Below, piece by piece: positions 9,768 to 19,611 of a stretch of 40,615 bases of DNA. The stretch is taken from the NCBI GenBank assembly GCA_003142235.1, contig PLOU01000081.1:1-40615 (forward strand). Reading direction: 5' to 3'. The position numbers and the translations under genes are program-made. How positions within the stretch are numbered: the first letter of the stretch is position 1; each line of letters begins with the position of its first letter. Source of the stretch: Granulicella sp. (GTDB taxonomy: Bacteria; Acidobacteriota; Terriglobia; Terriglobales; Acidobacteriaceae). Under the pieces are notes generated by a model. It was given only the letters and a program-made list of their open reading frames with translations. It did not search any database and was not told the origin of the DNA.

Positions 9768-11432
9768 TCAGAGTTGCGCCAATGCGTCCGAACTCAGCCG
9801 CTGGCGGGCCTCGGTCAGCGCGGCACGCACCCGCGCGCGCGCCGTGCCGCCGATTACATCGTGGCAATCCAGCGTGGCCTCCAGCAAAATCGCCGCATGG
9901 AAATCTTCGCCGAACGCCGGACTCAACCCCTGCAACTCCGCTAGCAAAAGCGCGTCCAGCTCGCGCCCGCTCTCCAACCCCAGCCGCACCGCATTGCCCA
10001 CAATCTCGTGCGCCTTGCGGAACGGAACGCCCTTGTTCGAGAGATAGGTCGCCGCAGCCATCGCGTTCAGATAGCCCATCGCCGCAGCCGTCTTCATCCG
10101 TTCAAAGTTGAACTTCAGCGAGCGCGTGAACGCAGGCAGAATCCCCAGAATCCCGCGGACTGTGTCCGCTGCGTCGAAGACCGGTTCCTGGCCCTCCTGC
10201 AAGTCCTTGTTGTACGCCAGCGGCAGCCCCTTCAGCAGCACGGCCAGCGTCGTCGCCGCACCAATCAGCCGCGCGCTCTTGCCGCGTAGCAGCTCCGTAA
10301 AGTCCGGATTTTTCTTCTGCGGCATCGCGCTCGATCCGGTCGAGAAGGCCTCCGGCAGATCGAGAAACCCAAACTCCGCCGTCGAGTAAATCGTCAGTTC
10401 CTCGGCAAACCGCGAGATGTGAACGCCCAGCGTGGCCAGGGCTTGCGTGAACTCAAGCAGAAAGTCGCGGTCGCTGGTCGCGTCCATGCTGTTGGGCGTA
10501 GGCCCGTCGAACCCCAGTTCCCGCGCCGCGATCGCGCGGTCCAGCGCAAGCGTCGCGCCCGCAACCGCTCCCGAACCCAGAGGACACAGATTCATCCGCC
10601 TGCGCGCATCCGCGAGCCGCGAAACATCGCGCTCGATCATTGCCACATACGCCAGCAGCCAGTGCGCCACCAGCACCGGCTCCGCCCGCTGCATGTGCGT
10701 GTACGAGGGCATCGCCGCCTCGCCCGCCTGTTCCGCGAGTTCGAGCAGCGCCAGCGCCCACCTGCGCAGGCCTTTCATGATGTTGTCGATCGCCTCGCGC
10801 ACAAATAGCCGCATGTCGGTGGCAATCTGCTCGTTGCGGCTGCGTCCCGTGTGCAGCTTCAACGCCAGCGGACCGATCACCCGGGTGAGCTGAAGCTCGA
10901 CGAAGTGGTGAATGTCCTCGGCGTGGACCATGGAGGCGGCGAGATCGGCCTCTGCCGTGGCAGAAAATTCCTCGTACGCAGCATCGCCGTCCAGGTTGAG
11001 ATTTGCCTGGATGGCAAAGTGGTTCTTCATCCGCAGCAGCAGGGGATCGTCCTTCGCCAGAACGATGCGCGTGTGCTTCACATGGTCTTCGCAGAACTCC
11101 GGCTGCCTGCTGAGCCAGCGGCGTATAGACCGCGGCGTCGTTCCCAACTCCGCCCCCAGCAGCCTGGGGTTGACGAATCCCGGCTCAACCGGCGCGAACT
11201 CGGGCACGATGTCCCCAACCTGGTCGAGGCCGTCGATCATTCGTTCCAGCTCGGCATCCGTCAGAATACCGACAGCCGCAATCATCCGCGCGTGCGCCTT
11301 CGACGCGGCCACTTCCTGTGGAAGCAGACGCACATCGAACGGAAACGACCGCTGCCACTGCTCGAATGCGGCGTCCAGAGGTTCGCGGAAGCGCCCCGAC
11401 CACATCTTTGCGGATTGTTCTGTGTTGGACAT
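9768..11432 (-). CDS. argH: Argininosuccinate lyase with an internal ~90-residue insertion
   Basis: 554 residues, against about 460 in the family. It splits argininosuccinate into arginine and fumarate. The N-terminal part (MWSGRFREPLD... AHARMIAAVGILTDAELERMIDGLD) and the core from residue 171 (EDIHHFVELQLTRVIG, KLHTGRSRNEQIATD) align by eye with normal ArgH. The catalytic His loop (PSYTHMQRAEPV) and the fumarate-lyase signature (GSSAMPQKKNPDFTELLRGK) are intact. The excess lies at about residues 77-170 (nt 10923-11204), where E. coli has about 15 residues; it includes GTTPRSIRRWLSR, which looks like a helix-turn-helix recognition helix. Frame is kept throughout, so this is an insertion, not a frameshift. 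It sits between argG and argA in the operon. Confidence 0.93.
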   Translation of the reverse strand: MSNTEQSAKMWSGRFREPLDAAFEQWQRSFPFDVRLLPQEVAASKAHARMIAAVGILTDAELERMIDGLDQVGDIVPEFAPVEPGFVNPRLLGAELGTTPRSIRRWLSRQPEFCEDHVKHTRIVLAKDDPLLLRMKNHFAIQANLNLDGDAAYEEFSATAEADLAASMVHAEDIHHFVELQLTRVIGPLALKLHTGRSRNEQIATDMRLFVREAIDNIMKGLRRWALALLELAEQAGEAAMPSYTHMQRAEPVLVAHWLLAYVAMIERDVSRLADARRRMNLCPLGSGAVAGATLALDRAIAARELGFDGPTPNSMDATSDRDFLLEFTQALATLGVHISRFAEELTIYSTAEFGFLDLPEAFSTGSSAMPQKKNPDFTELLRGKSARLIGAATTLAVLLKGLPLAYNKDLQEGQEPVFDAADTVRGILGILPAFTRSLKFNFERMKTAAAMGYLNAMAAATYLSNKGVPFRKAHEIVGNAVRLGLESGRELDALLLAELQGLSPAFGEDFHAAILLEATLDCHDVIGGTARARVRAALTEARQRLSSDALAQL

Positions 11433-11511
11433 CGTGCGGGCTCTTGCCTCGGGATTCTCTAGTCGAACGGTACGAAGATACTATGCAATCCGTGGACCCA
11501 CAGCATGTGGG

Positions 11512-12912
<1,401 letters not shown>

Positions 12913-14004
12913 TCAGCCTCGCTTCCTCGCCTGCAAGCCGCGGTCGCGCGCATTGGATATCCGCTTCGCCCCGCCCAGCAGCATCAGCAGCAGCGCTTTC
13001 TGCGCGTGCATCCGGTTCTCCGCCTGGTCGAAGACGATCGACTGCGGCCCATCCAGCACGGCATCGGTCACCTCGGCGTTGCGGTGCGCCGGAAGGCAGT
13101 GCATGAAGACCGCGTCCTGCCGCGCGTGGGCCATCAGCGCCTCGTTCACCTGGTATGGCTTGAAGATGGGCGCGCGCTTGGTCGCCTCGTGCTCGAACCC
13201 CATGCTGGTGCATACGTCCGTGTACACCGCATCCGCGCCCGTCACCGCCTTCACCGGGTCCTGCATCAGCGTGATGCTGCCGCCGGTCTGCTCGCATATC
13301 TCGATGGCCTTGTGAATAATGTCCAGCTTCGGCGCATATCCCTTGGGACTGGCAACCGTGCAATGCACGCCCAACTGCGCCGCCGTCAGCATCAGCGAGT
13401 GGCACACATTGTTGCCATCGCCCACATAGGTGAAGCGCAGGCCCTCCGCCGAGCCGAAGCGCTCCTCCAGCGTGAAGAAGTCCGCGATCGCCTGGCACGG
13501 GTGCTCATAGTCGCTGAGCGCGTTGATGACTGGAATGCGCGAGCACGCAGCCATCTCCGTGATGGTCTCGTGCGAGTAGGTGCGCAGCACGATCACGCTC
13601 ATCCATCGCTCGATATTGTGCGCCATGTCGGCCAGCGACTCGCGCTCGCCCAGCGGCGACTGCGTCTGGTCGACGAAGACCGCGTTGCCGCCCAGCGTGT
13701 TGATCGCCGCCTCGAAGGTCAGCCGTGTGCGCAGCGAGGCCTTCTCAAAAAACAAAACCATCTGCCGCCCATCCAGCGAGTGGCGAAAGTCCTCGGGGCT
13801 GCTCTTGACCGAGTGCGAGAGGTCCATGATCGCCGCCATCTCGTCCACCGACAGATCGGCGATGGAGCACAGGTCGCGCCCAGATAGACGCTTGGAGGCC
13901 TCGGCAAACGCGCTGTCGGACTGGATGCCGAGCTGCTTGGCGGAATGCGCCGGCTCTGCGGCGGCGTCCGGCTTCGGGTTCATCATATCGGCTTTGCTAC
14001 CCAT
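12913..14004 (-). CDS. argF: Ornithine carbamoyltransferase
   Basis: 363 residues from the ATG at 14004, chosen because AGGAG lies 9 nt upstream; it overlaps the argD stop by 8 nt, whereas the longer frame (14046) would overlap by 50. It makes citrulline from ornithine and carbamoyl phosphate. The carbamoyl-phosphate loop reads SLRTRLTFE instead of the commoner STRTR, and the usual DHPCQ reads EHPCQ. The ornithine-site loop DVCTSMG and the HCLPAHR motif are intact, which argues for ornithine rather than N-acetyl- or N-succinylornithine as substrate. The N-terminal ~30 residues (PKPDAAAEPAHSAKQ...) are an extra, low-complexity leader compared with typical enzymes of about 310-330 residues. Confidence 0.93.
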   Translation of the reverse strand: MGSKADMMNPKPDAAAEPAHSAKQLGIQSDSAFAEASKRLSGRDLCSIADLSVDEMAAIMDLSHSVKSSPEDFRHSLDGRQMVLFFEKASLRTRLTFEAAINTLGGNAVFVDQTQSPLGERESLADMAHNIERWMSVIVLRTYSHETITEMAACSRIPVINALSDYEHPCQAIADFFTLEERFGSAEGLRFTYVGDGNNVCHSLMLTAAQLGVHCTVASPKGYAPKLDIIHKAIEICEQTGGSITLMQDPVKAVTGADAVYTDVCTSMGFEHEATKRAPIFKPYQVNEALMAHARQDAVFMHCLPAHRNAEVTDAVLDGPQSIVFDQAENRMHAQKALLLMLLGGAKRISNARDRGLQARKRG

Positions 14005-15286
14005 GGGTTTCTTCTCCTGCCGGCGCTCGGCCGGCCATTGCTGCACTGTTCAAAGGTTGTGTGGTGAGGATTCCATCGAGCGCCGCGATGGCCCGGTCTA
14101 CATGCGCGCGCTCAAGGATGTACGGCGGCAAAAATCGAAGCACGGTCTCGCTGGTACGATTCACAATAATGTGTTGCTTCATCATCTCCGAGGCCGCATT
14201 CTTCGCCAGCTCCTCCGAGTCCAGCTCGATGCCCAGCATCAGCCCCATGCCGCGCACCGCGACGATGCAATCGTGCCGCGATTGAAGCCACTCAAGCTGT
14301 TGCTTGAAGTATCCGCCCACATCGCGGACGTGCGCCAGCAGGTCCGTCTGCTTCATGGTGTCGATCACCGCAATGGCGACCGCGCACACCAGCGGCCCGC
14401 CGCCGAAGGTGCTCCCGTGCATCCCCGGGGTGAAGGCGCGCGCGGCCTCTTCCGTGCATAGCATCGCGCCCATCGGCAGGCCATTCGCCATCGGCTTGGC
14501 CAGCGTCGTGATGTCCGGCAGAATCCCGTAGTGCTGATAGGCGAACCACTCGCCCGTGCGCCCCAGTCCAGACTGTATCTCGTCGGCCAGCAATAGCGCT
14601 CCGGTGGAATCGCACAGCTCGCGCGCCGCCGCAATGAATTCCTTGCTCACCGGACGAACGCCGCCCTCGCCCTGCACCGCCTCGATGCAGATTGCGCAGA
14701 CCTCATCGCTGAACTTCGCGCGCAGGTCCGCCACATCGTCGAAGCGCACGAACTCCACGCCCCCCATCACCGGCTCAAACGGCTCGCGGTACTTCTGCTT
14801 GTGCGTCGTCGCCACCGCGCCCATCGTCCGTCCGTGGAAGCTCTGTTCCACCGCCAGGAAGCGCGTCCCAACTTTCTTGCCCTCTGCGCGCAGCAGCGCC
14901 GCGTGCGCCCGCGCCAGCTTCAGCGCAGCCTCCCACGCCTCCGTGCCGGAGTTGCAGAAGAATACGCGGTCCAGCCCGCTGATCTCGGTCAGCCGCAGCG
15001 CCAGCTCCGCCGTGTGCTCGTGATAGAAGAGATTCGAGGTGTGCAGCAGCCGCTTGCTCTGCGCCGCAATCGCCGCTTCCACCGCGGGATGCGCGTAGCC
15101 CAGCGCAGACACGCCGATGCCGCTCAACAGATCCAGGTACTCGTCGCCCTGCTCGTCGCGCAGAGTCACGCCACTGCCGCCCACAAACAACACCGGGGTG
15201 CGCTGATATGTATTCAACAGCAGCTTCTTCTCCGCCGCCTGGATTGATGCCAGCTTCATCGAACCATCCTTCATTGCATCCCTCAT
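13997..15286 (-). CDS. argD: Acetylornithine aminotransferase
   Basis: 429 residues from the ATG at 15286, which overlaps the argB stop as ATGA and has GGAGG 10 nt upstream. In-frame ATGs at 15274 (GAGGG, 5 nt) and 15259 (AAGGA, 7 nt) are equally credible starts. It is a class III PLP aminotransferase: [18 protein letters not shown] near the cofactor phosphate site, [18 protein letters not shown] containing the PLP-nitrogen Asp, and [17 protein letters not shown] with the Schiff-base Lys. It converts N-acetylglutamate semialdehyde to N-acetylornithine; such enzymes often also serve lysine synthesis. Its position between argB and argF makes the arginine role secure. Confidence 0.95.
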   Translation of the reverse strand: MRDAMKDGSMKLASIQAAEKKLLLNTYQRTPVLFVGGSGVTLRDEQGDEYLDLLSGIGVSALGYAHPAVEAAIAAQSKRLLHTSNLFYHEHTAELALRLTEISGLDRVFFCNSGTEAWEAALKLARAHAALLRAEGKKVGTRFLAVEQSFHGRTMGAVATTHKQKYREPFEPVMGGVEFVRFDDVADLRAKFSDEVCAICIEAVQGEGGVRPVSKEFIAAARELCDSTGALLLADEIQSGLGRTGEWFAYQHYGILPDITTLAKPMANGLPMGAMLCTEEAARAFTPGMHGSTFGGGPLVCAVAIAVIDTMKQTDLLAHVRDVGGYFKQQLEWLQSRHDCIVAVRGMGLMLGIELDSEELAKNAASEMMKQHIIVNRTSETVLRFLPPYILERAHVDRAIAALDGILTTQPLNSAAMAGRAPAGEETHG

Positions 15287-16065
15287 GCGACCGTGACCTC
15301 CGTTCCGTCGTTGACCTTGGTCGAGCACAGGTCCGGTAGTAGATGCGCCGACTCCGCAGGCAGAATGCGCACGCGCTTCACGCCATGGGTCAGCGCGTCG
15401 CGGCACGCATTCAGCTTGGGCAGCATTCCGCCGGTGACAACCCCCTGGCGCTCCAACTCCGGCACGTCCTTCAGCGAGAGCCAGCGCATCACCTCGCCAT
15501 CAGCTCCCTTCACGCCGGGAACGTCGGTGAGAAACACCAGCGCGTCGGCCTTGGTGCAGATTGCGCAGGCCGCGGCCATCTCGTCGGCGTTGATGTTGTA
15601 GTACTCGCCGTCAAACCCCAGCGCGATCGACGAGATCACAGGCACCGCGTCCATCTTCCAGATCGCTTCGAGCCACAGCGGATCGGTCGCTGCAATCTCT
15701 CCCACAAATCCCAGGTCGGGCACGGTCTTCTTCTTGCGCGCGCGAAAGACGTTGCCGTCGCCGCCCGCCAATCCCATCGCCGATTGCCCATGCGTGCGCA
15801 GCGCGGCCACCAGCGACTTGTTCACGCGCCCGGCCAACACCATCAGCGCGGCATCGCGCGTCTCCGCATCGGTGACACGCAGGCCGCTGACGAACTCGCT
15901 CTTCTTGCCCATCTGCTCCAACACGCGCGTCAGTTGCTTGCCGCCGCCGTGGACCAATGCCACCTGGTTGCCGTCGCGCACCAGCTCGAAGATCGCCTTG
16001 CCGCACGCGTGCAGCAAAGCCTTGTCCTCGATGGAGGCACCGCCCAGCTTGACCACATATTTCAC
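15283..16065 (-). CDS. argB: Acetylglutamate kinase
   Basis: 260 residues starting at a GTG (16065) that overlaps the argC stop as GTGA, with GGAGG 7 nt upstream; the open frame extends to 16095 but those residues lie inside argC. It phosphorylates N-acetylglutamate. Amino-acid-kinase fold: N-terminal KLGGASI glycine loop, VHGGGKQLTRVLEQMG, substrate region FVSGLRVTDAETRDAALMVLAGRVNK, then NINADEMAAACA and VFLTDVPGVKG for nucleotide binding. The sequence begins directly at KYVVKLGG, so it lacks the N-terminal helix that makes many ArgB enzymes hexameric and arginine-inhibited; feedback control by arginine is therefore less likely (inference). Confidence 0.95.
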   Translation of the reverse strand: MKYVVKLGGASIEDKALLHACGKAIFELVRDGNQVALVHGGGKQLTRVLEQMGKKSEFVSGLRVTDAETRDAALMVLAGRVNKSLVAALRTHGQSAMGLAGGDGNVFRARKKKTVPDLGFVGEIAATDPLWLEAIWKMDAVPVISSIALGFDGEYYNINADEMAAACAICTKADALVFLTDVPGVKGADGEVMRWLSLKDVPELERQGVVTGGMLPKLNACRDALTHGVKRVRILPAESAHLLPDLCSTKVNDGTEVTVA

Positions 16066-17174
16066 AGCAGGCCCTCCGCTTCGTCCCAGCCGCACATCAC
16101 ATTCATGTTCTGCACCGCCTGGCCCGCCGCGCCCTTCAGCAGATTGTCCAGGCAGGAGACAACCACCAGGCGCCGGCCGTCCTTGTTCAACTCAAATCCC
16201 AGGTCGATGTAATTCGTGCGCACCACATGCTGGATCTGCGGCAGCTCCGGCGTGGCATGGACGCGGACCATCGGACTCGCCGCGTAGAACGCGCGCAGGC
16301 ACGCCTCAATCTGCTCCGGCTCCATGCGTTCCGCAAGCCGCACATAGATCGTCGAAAGAATGCCGCGCGGAATCGGCAGCAGGTGCGGCGTGAACTGAAG
16401 CTGCTCCGCCGTCAATCCAAGCTGCTCCAGCATCTCGCCCACATGGCGATGCCCGAAGACCGCGTACGCCGAAAGATTGTCCGCCGCGTACATGAAGTGC
16501 GTCTTCGCCGTGGCAGCCTTGCCCGCGCCGCTCACGCCGCTCTTCGCATCGCACACGATCCCGTGGTCCAAATCCACCAGCCCCGCGCGCAGCAGCGGAG
16601 CCAGCGCCAGAATAATCGACGTGGCATAACATCCGGGATTCGCCACCAGCCGCGCCGCGGCGATCGCCTCGCGATGCAGTTCCGGCGCGCCAAAGACAGC
16701 CTCCGCCTGCAACTTCTCCGCCAGCGCCGCATCCGCATCGTGCAGCTTGTAGACAGCGCGGTTCGCCGGGTCGTCGAGCCGCCACGCGCCGCTCAGGTCG
16801 ATCACGCGCACCCCATGCTCCAGCCACTCCGGGGCCCACTGGCGCGAGGTCTCGTGCGGCAGCGCCAGGAACACAATCTCCGTGCCCGCATCGCGAATCA
16901 ACTCCCAGCTAAACGCGCGGACCTCCGGCTGCAGCTTGCCCTCGCCCAGCGCCAACTGCGGGTGCAACTGCTCCAGCGGAACGCTGTTTCCCGCAGCGTT
17001 GTCGGCCACGCGCCCCAGAAAGAGCGGCTTGGCCCCGGCCAGCCGCGGGTGCGCCAGCAACAACCGTGCCAGCTCTCCGCCCGCATATCCGCCAACTCCG
17101 GCCACAGCCGTGCGCACCGTCGCGTTGCCGTGCACTTTCGTCGCCGCTTCGAGTTCAGTTTCTAGTCCCCGCAT
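16062..17174 (-). CDS. argC: N-acetyl-gamma-glutamyl-phosphate reductase
   Basis: 370 residues from ATG 17174; a TTG at 17183 in the same frame has AGGA 5 nt upstream and may be the true start. It reduces N-acetylglutamyl phosphate with NADPH. AVAGVGGYAGGELARLL is the nucleotide-binding loop, LVANPGCYATSIILAL carries the catalytic Cys, and GHRHVGEM and FTPHLLPIPRGILSTIYVRL are family signatures. The N-terminus has about 20 extra residues before the Rossmann strand. It is the second gene of the operon, separated from argR by 123 bp that contain a palindromic repeat; the 3' end overlaps argB by 4 nt. Confidence 0.95.
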   Translation of the reverse strand: MRGLETELEAATKVHGNATVRTAVAGVGGYAGGELARLLLAHPRLAGAKPLFLGRVADNAAGNSVPLEQLHPQLALGEGKLQPEVRAFSWELIRDAGTEIVFLALPHETSRQWAPEWLEHGVRVIDLSGAWRLDDPANRAVYKLHDADAALAEKLQAEAVFGAPELHREAIAAARLVANPGCYATSIILALAPLLRAGLVDLDHGIVCDAKSGVSGAGKAATAKTHFMYAADNLSAYAVFGHRHVGEMLEQLGLTAEQLQFTPHLLPIPRGILSTIYVRLAERMEPEQIEACLRAFYAASPMVRVHATPELPQIQHVVRTNYIDLGFELNKDGRRLVVVSCLDNLLKGAAGQAVQNMNVMCGWDEAEGLL

Positions 17175-17238
17175 ATCAACCAATCAATTCCTGAAGTCGT
17201 CATCCTGTTCGAGCCGTCATTCCAGTTATTGAGCCGTC

Positions 17239-17257
17239 ATTCCGGCGTAGCCAGAAT
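17239..17257. repeat. GTCATTC-type palindromic repeat, copy 1 (argR-argC gap)
   Basis: ATTCCGGC-GTA-GCCAGAAT, an inverted repeat with one mismatch and a 3-nt loop, preceded by GAGCCGTC and followed by CTCCGTATTT. A partial copy (GAGCCGTCATTCC without the second arm) lies just before it at about 17211-17224. Near-identical elements occur at 34168 and 37872. Confidence 0.7.
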
Positions 17258-17297
17258 CTCCGTATTTGTCTTTCGCTCCCGCAATACTCCGTTCAAT

Positions 17298-17741
17298 TCA
17301 GCCAATATATCCTTCGATGCGTACCTTCAACGTGCGCGCCTGCCGCTCGTCCGGGCAAACAATCAAGACCGTGTCGTCGCCGGCGATGGTGCCCACCACC
17401 TCCGGCCAGTCCTCGTAGTCGATGCCTGCCGCCACCGGCTGCGCGGCGCTGGTGGTGGTAATCAGCACCAACTGGTTCATGGCCTGGCGGACCTCGATGC
17501 CAAAGCTGCCCAGCACTTCGCGAATTCCCGGCAAGCTGTCCTCATCCTCGTCCGCCCCATTGCCCGGCAACGCATAACCCGCCGGCCCCTTGGACAGCCG
17601 CAGCTCGTGAATATCGCGCGAGAGCGTCGCCTGCGTCACATGGAACCCGCGCCGCGCAAGCCTGCGGCGCAGCTCGTCCTGGCTCGGCACCGGAGCCTGG
17701 TTGAGTAAATCGCGGATTGCGGTATGGCGCTGCTGCTTCAT
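17298..17741 (-). CDS. argR: Arginine repressor
   Basis: 147 residues, the usual ArgR length. The N-terminal winged helix-turn-helix is clear (QRHTAIRDLL, SQDELRRRLARRGFHVTQATLSRDIHELRL, about residues 4-48). The C-terminal hexamerisation and arginine-binding domain includes AAGIDYEDWPEVVGTIAGDDTVLIVC, with the Asp-Asp pair that contacts arginine in characterised members. With arginine bound, ArgR hexamers bind paired ARG boxes. It is the first gene of the arg operon, about 145 bp downstream of two such boxes, so it probably represses itself together with argCBDFGHA. The 5' leader of roughly 160 nt shows no obvious ribosome site next to the ATG. Confidence 0.95.
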   Translation of the reverse strand: MKQQRHTAIRDLLNQAPVPSQDELRRRLARRGFHVTQATLSRDIHELRLSKGPAGYALPGNGADEDEDSLPGIREVLGSFGIEVRQAMNQLVLITTTSAAQPVAAGIDYEDWPEVVGTIAGDDTVLIVCPDERQARTLKVRIEGYIG

Positions 17742-17883
17742 ATTGGCCCGTCTGTCTGTACTCTCGAATGCCGTTGCAGCTCAAAGCGGAGCAGTTCAAA
17801 GAAAGGCTTGCGGCTTGAATTGCCTCTGTTCCTTAAACCAACCTACGGAGGCCGTCTTCCGTTGTCGGCTCCGCAACTGACGA

Positions 17884-17922
17884 AATGCATAAACATGCAC
17901 TTTATATGTATAAATATACACG
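17884..17922 (-). promoter_or_regulatory. Paired ARG boxes (ArgR operator) of the arg operon
   Basis: Two 18-bp palindromes. Box 1 (17884-17901) has core TGCATAAACATGCA; box 2 (17905-17922) has core TGTATAAATATACA. Both fit the TGNAT-N4-ATNCA layout of known ARG boxes. Their centres (17892.5 and 17913.5) are exactly 21 bp apart with a 3-bp gap, the spacing bound by one ArgR hexamer in E. coli. Box 2 covers the -10 element and box 1 the expected transcription start, so binding should block RNA polymerase. Confidence 0.8.
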
Positions 17923-17935
17923 GGCCTTATGTCAA
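17907..17935 (-). promoter_or_regulatory. Sigma-70-type promoter of the arg operon
   Basis: Read on the minus strand: TTGACA (plus-strand 17930-17935), 17 nt, then TATACA (17907-17912). The -35 is a perfect match and the spacer is optimal. Transcription should start near 17900, giving a leader of about 160 nt before argR. The -35 falls in the loop of the hairpin at 17918-17944. Confidence 0.7.
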
Positions 17936-17944
17936 GGCCCGTGT
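17918..17944 (-). terminator. Hairpin downstream of uxaC (candidate intrinsic terminator)
   Basis: ACACGGGCCTT and AAGGCCCGTGT form a perfect 11-bp GC-rich stem with a 5-nt loop. It lies 46 bp beyond the uxaC stop. In the uxaC direction it is followed by ATATTTATAC, only a moderate U-tract, so termination is likely but not certain. It overlaps the arg operon promoter. Confidence 0.5.
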
Positions 17945-17989
17945 CTTACTCTCTGCTCGTCTGTGTCGGAAGCGAGTCCGCCTCAAACC

Positions 17990-19387
17990 TCAGAACTTGT
18001 AGGCCTTGCGTACCAGGTTCACGGTCAGGTCCTTCACCAACTCGAACGCCTCGGCCTCGTCCAGGCGGTGTTCGGCGACCAGCCGCGCCAGGAACGCGCA
18101 GTCGACGCGGCGCGCGACGTCGTGCCGCGCCGGAATCGACAGAAACGCGCGCGTGTCGTCGTTGAAGCCGACCGTGTTGTAGAAGCCCGCGGTCTCGGTT
18201 GCACTCTCGCGGAAGCGCATCATCCCCTCCGGCGAGTCGAGGAACCACCACGGCGGGCCCAGCTTGACCGACGGGTAGTGGCCGGCCAGCGGCGCCAGCT
18301 CGCGCGAGTAGGTTGTCTCGTCGAGGGTGAAGAGGATCAATGTCAGGTTTGGCTCGTTGCCGTACTTCGTCAGCAGAGGACGCAGCGCGCGCACATACTC
18401 GGTGGGCGAGGGGATGTCGGCGCCCTTGTCGCGCCCGAACTTCTTGTACACCGCCGCGTTGTAGTTGCGGATGGCGCCGGCGTGAAGCTGCATCGTCAGC
18501 CCGTCCTCAACGCTCATGCCGGCCATCTCGGTCAGCATCTGTGCCTGGAACAGTTCCTCATCGCCCGGCTGCAGGCGTCCGCTGAAGATGCGTTGATACA
18601 GCCGCTCGGCCTCCGCCAGCGGCAGGTCCGCGGTCTGTGCGGTCAGGTGTCCGTGGTCGGTGGCCGTCGCTCCGTTCTTCTTGAAATAAGCCCGTCGCGA
18701 ACGAAGCGCCGCAAGATAGCCCTTCCAGTTCGACACGTCCTCGCCGGAGACCTCGCCCAGCTTCTTCAGCTTGTCCTGAAAGCCCAGAAACTCCGCATCC
18801 ACCACGGCGTCGGGGCGGAACGTAGGCAGCACACGGCCCTTCCAACCCGAGGCCTTGATCGCCTGGTGGAACTCCAGCGAATCGACCGCGCCGTCCGTGG
18901 TCGCCAGCACTTCGATATTGAATCGCTCAAACAGAGCGCGCGGCAGAAACTCCGGCGTCTGCAGCTTCTTCTCAATCGCTTCATAGAACTCGTCTGCGTT
19001 GGCCGCCGACAGCCGCTCCCTCAGGCCAAAGACATTCTCCAGCGCGAAGTCCATCCACAGCCGCGTCGGCGTGCCGCGGTACAGATAGTAGTGCCTGGCG
19101 AAGATGCGCCACACCTCGCGCGGGTCGGCGCTCTGCTTGCCGTCCTCCTGCGGGATTCCCAGCGATTCCAGCGGGATTCCCTGCGAGTAGAGCATACGGA
19201 AGATGTAGTGGTCGGGCTGGATGAACAGCGCCGCCGGATTGGGAAATGGCTTGTTCTCGGCGAACCAGCGCGGATCGGTGTGGCCGTGCGGAGAAATAAT
19301 CGGCAGGTTGCGGACCGTCTCATACAACTTCACGGCAACGGCGCGGGCGGTGGCTTCGGCAGGAAATAGCCGCTTTGCATCCAGCAT
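17990..19387 (-). CDS. uxaC: Glucuronate (uronate) isomerase
   Basis: 465 residues from the ATG at 19387, which has AAGGA and GAGGAG just upstream and matches the usual N-terminus of the family; in-frame ATGs at 19423 and 19444 are alternatives. It interconverts D-glucuronate/D-fructuronate and D-galacturonate/D-tagaturonate. The amidohydrolase-fold metal motif is PIISPHGHTDPRWF; the conserved TRLWMDFALENVFG, PTFRPDAVVDAE, ATATDHGH and LPARHDVARRVDC-like region (SIPARHDVARRVDCAFL) are all present. No other uronate genes adjoin it; the gene upstream is an MDR dehydrogenase 167-224 bp away and could share its transcript. A strong hairpin follows the stop. Confidence 0.93.
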   Translation of the reverse strand: MLDAKRLFPAEATARAVAVKLYETVRNLPIISPHGHTDPRWFAENKPFPNPAALFIQPDHYIFRMLYSQGIPLESLGIPQEDGKQSADPREVWRIFARHYYLYRGTPTRLWMDFALENVFGLRERLSAANADEFYEAIEKKLQTPEFLPRALFERFNIEVLATTDGAVDSLEFHQAIKASGWKGRVLPTFRPDAVVDAEFLGFQDKLKKLGEVSGEDVSNWKGYLAALRSRRAYFKKNGATATDHGHLTAQTADLPLAEAERLYQRIFSGRLQPGDEELFQAQMLTEMAGMSVEDGLTMQLHAGAIRNYNAAVYKKFGRDKGADIPSPTEYVRALRPLLTKYGNEPNLTLILFTLDETTYSRELAPLAGHYPSVKLGPPWWFLDSPEGMMRFRESATETAGFYNTVGFNDDTRAFLSIPARHDVARRVDCAFLARLVAEHRLDEAEAFELVKDLTVNLVRKAYKF

Positions 19388-19611
19388 GGGGTCCTTCACT
19401 CCTCTAACTTTGGCGCTGTACATGGTCTGACGAGTCCTGAACATGGCGTTGTTCGCGGTCTTCGACCGGGCGAAGGCCCGTTCCCATGCTCTGGAGTACG
19501 CACATATGAATCAGGTTACTGTCAGAAATAGTATAGCCCCGCTTGCCAACAGGCCCTCCGTCAGGCGACCAAACCGCTGACCTGGAGCACTTCGTGATCA
19601 GCGCATCGCCG

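Noticed and set aside
13136-13270. argF as N-acetylornithine carbamoyltransferase because of SLRTR in the phosphate loop
   Set aside because: The ornithine-specific DVCTSMG loop and HCLPAHR are kept, and acetylornithine enzymes read differently at both sites.
17885-17925. CRISPR-like or riboswitch reading of the AT-rich repeats before argR
   Set aside because: Only two palindromes with ArgR spacing; no repeat-spacer series and no conserved aptamer fold.
19500-19560. Promoter for uxaC at TATACT (19530-19535)
   Set aside because: No -35-like hexamer at suitable spacing; the match is too weak to annotate.
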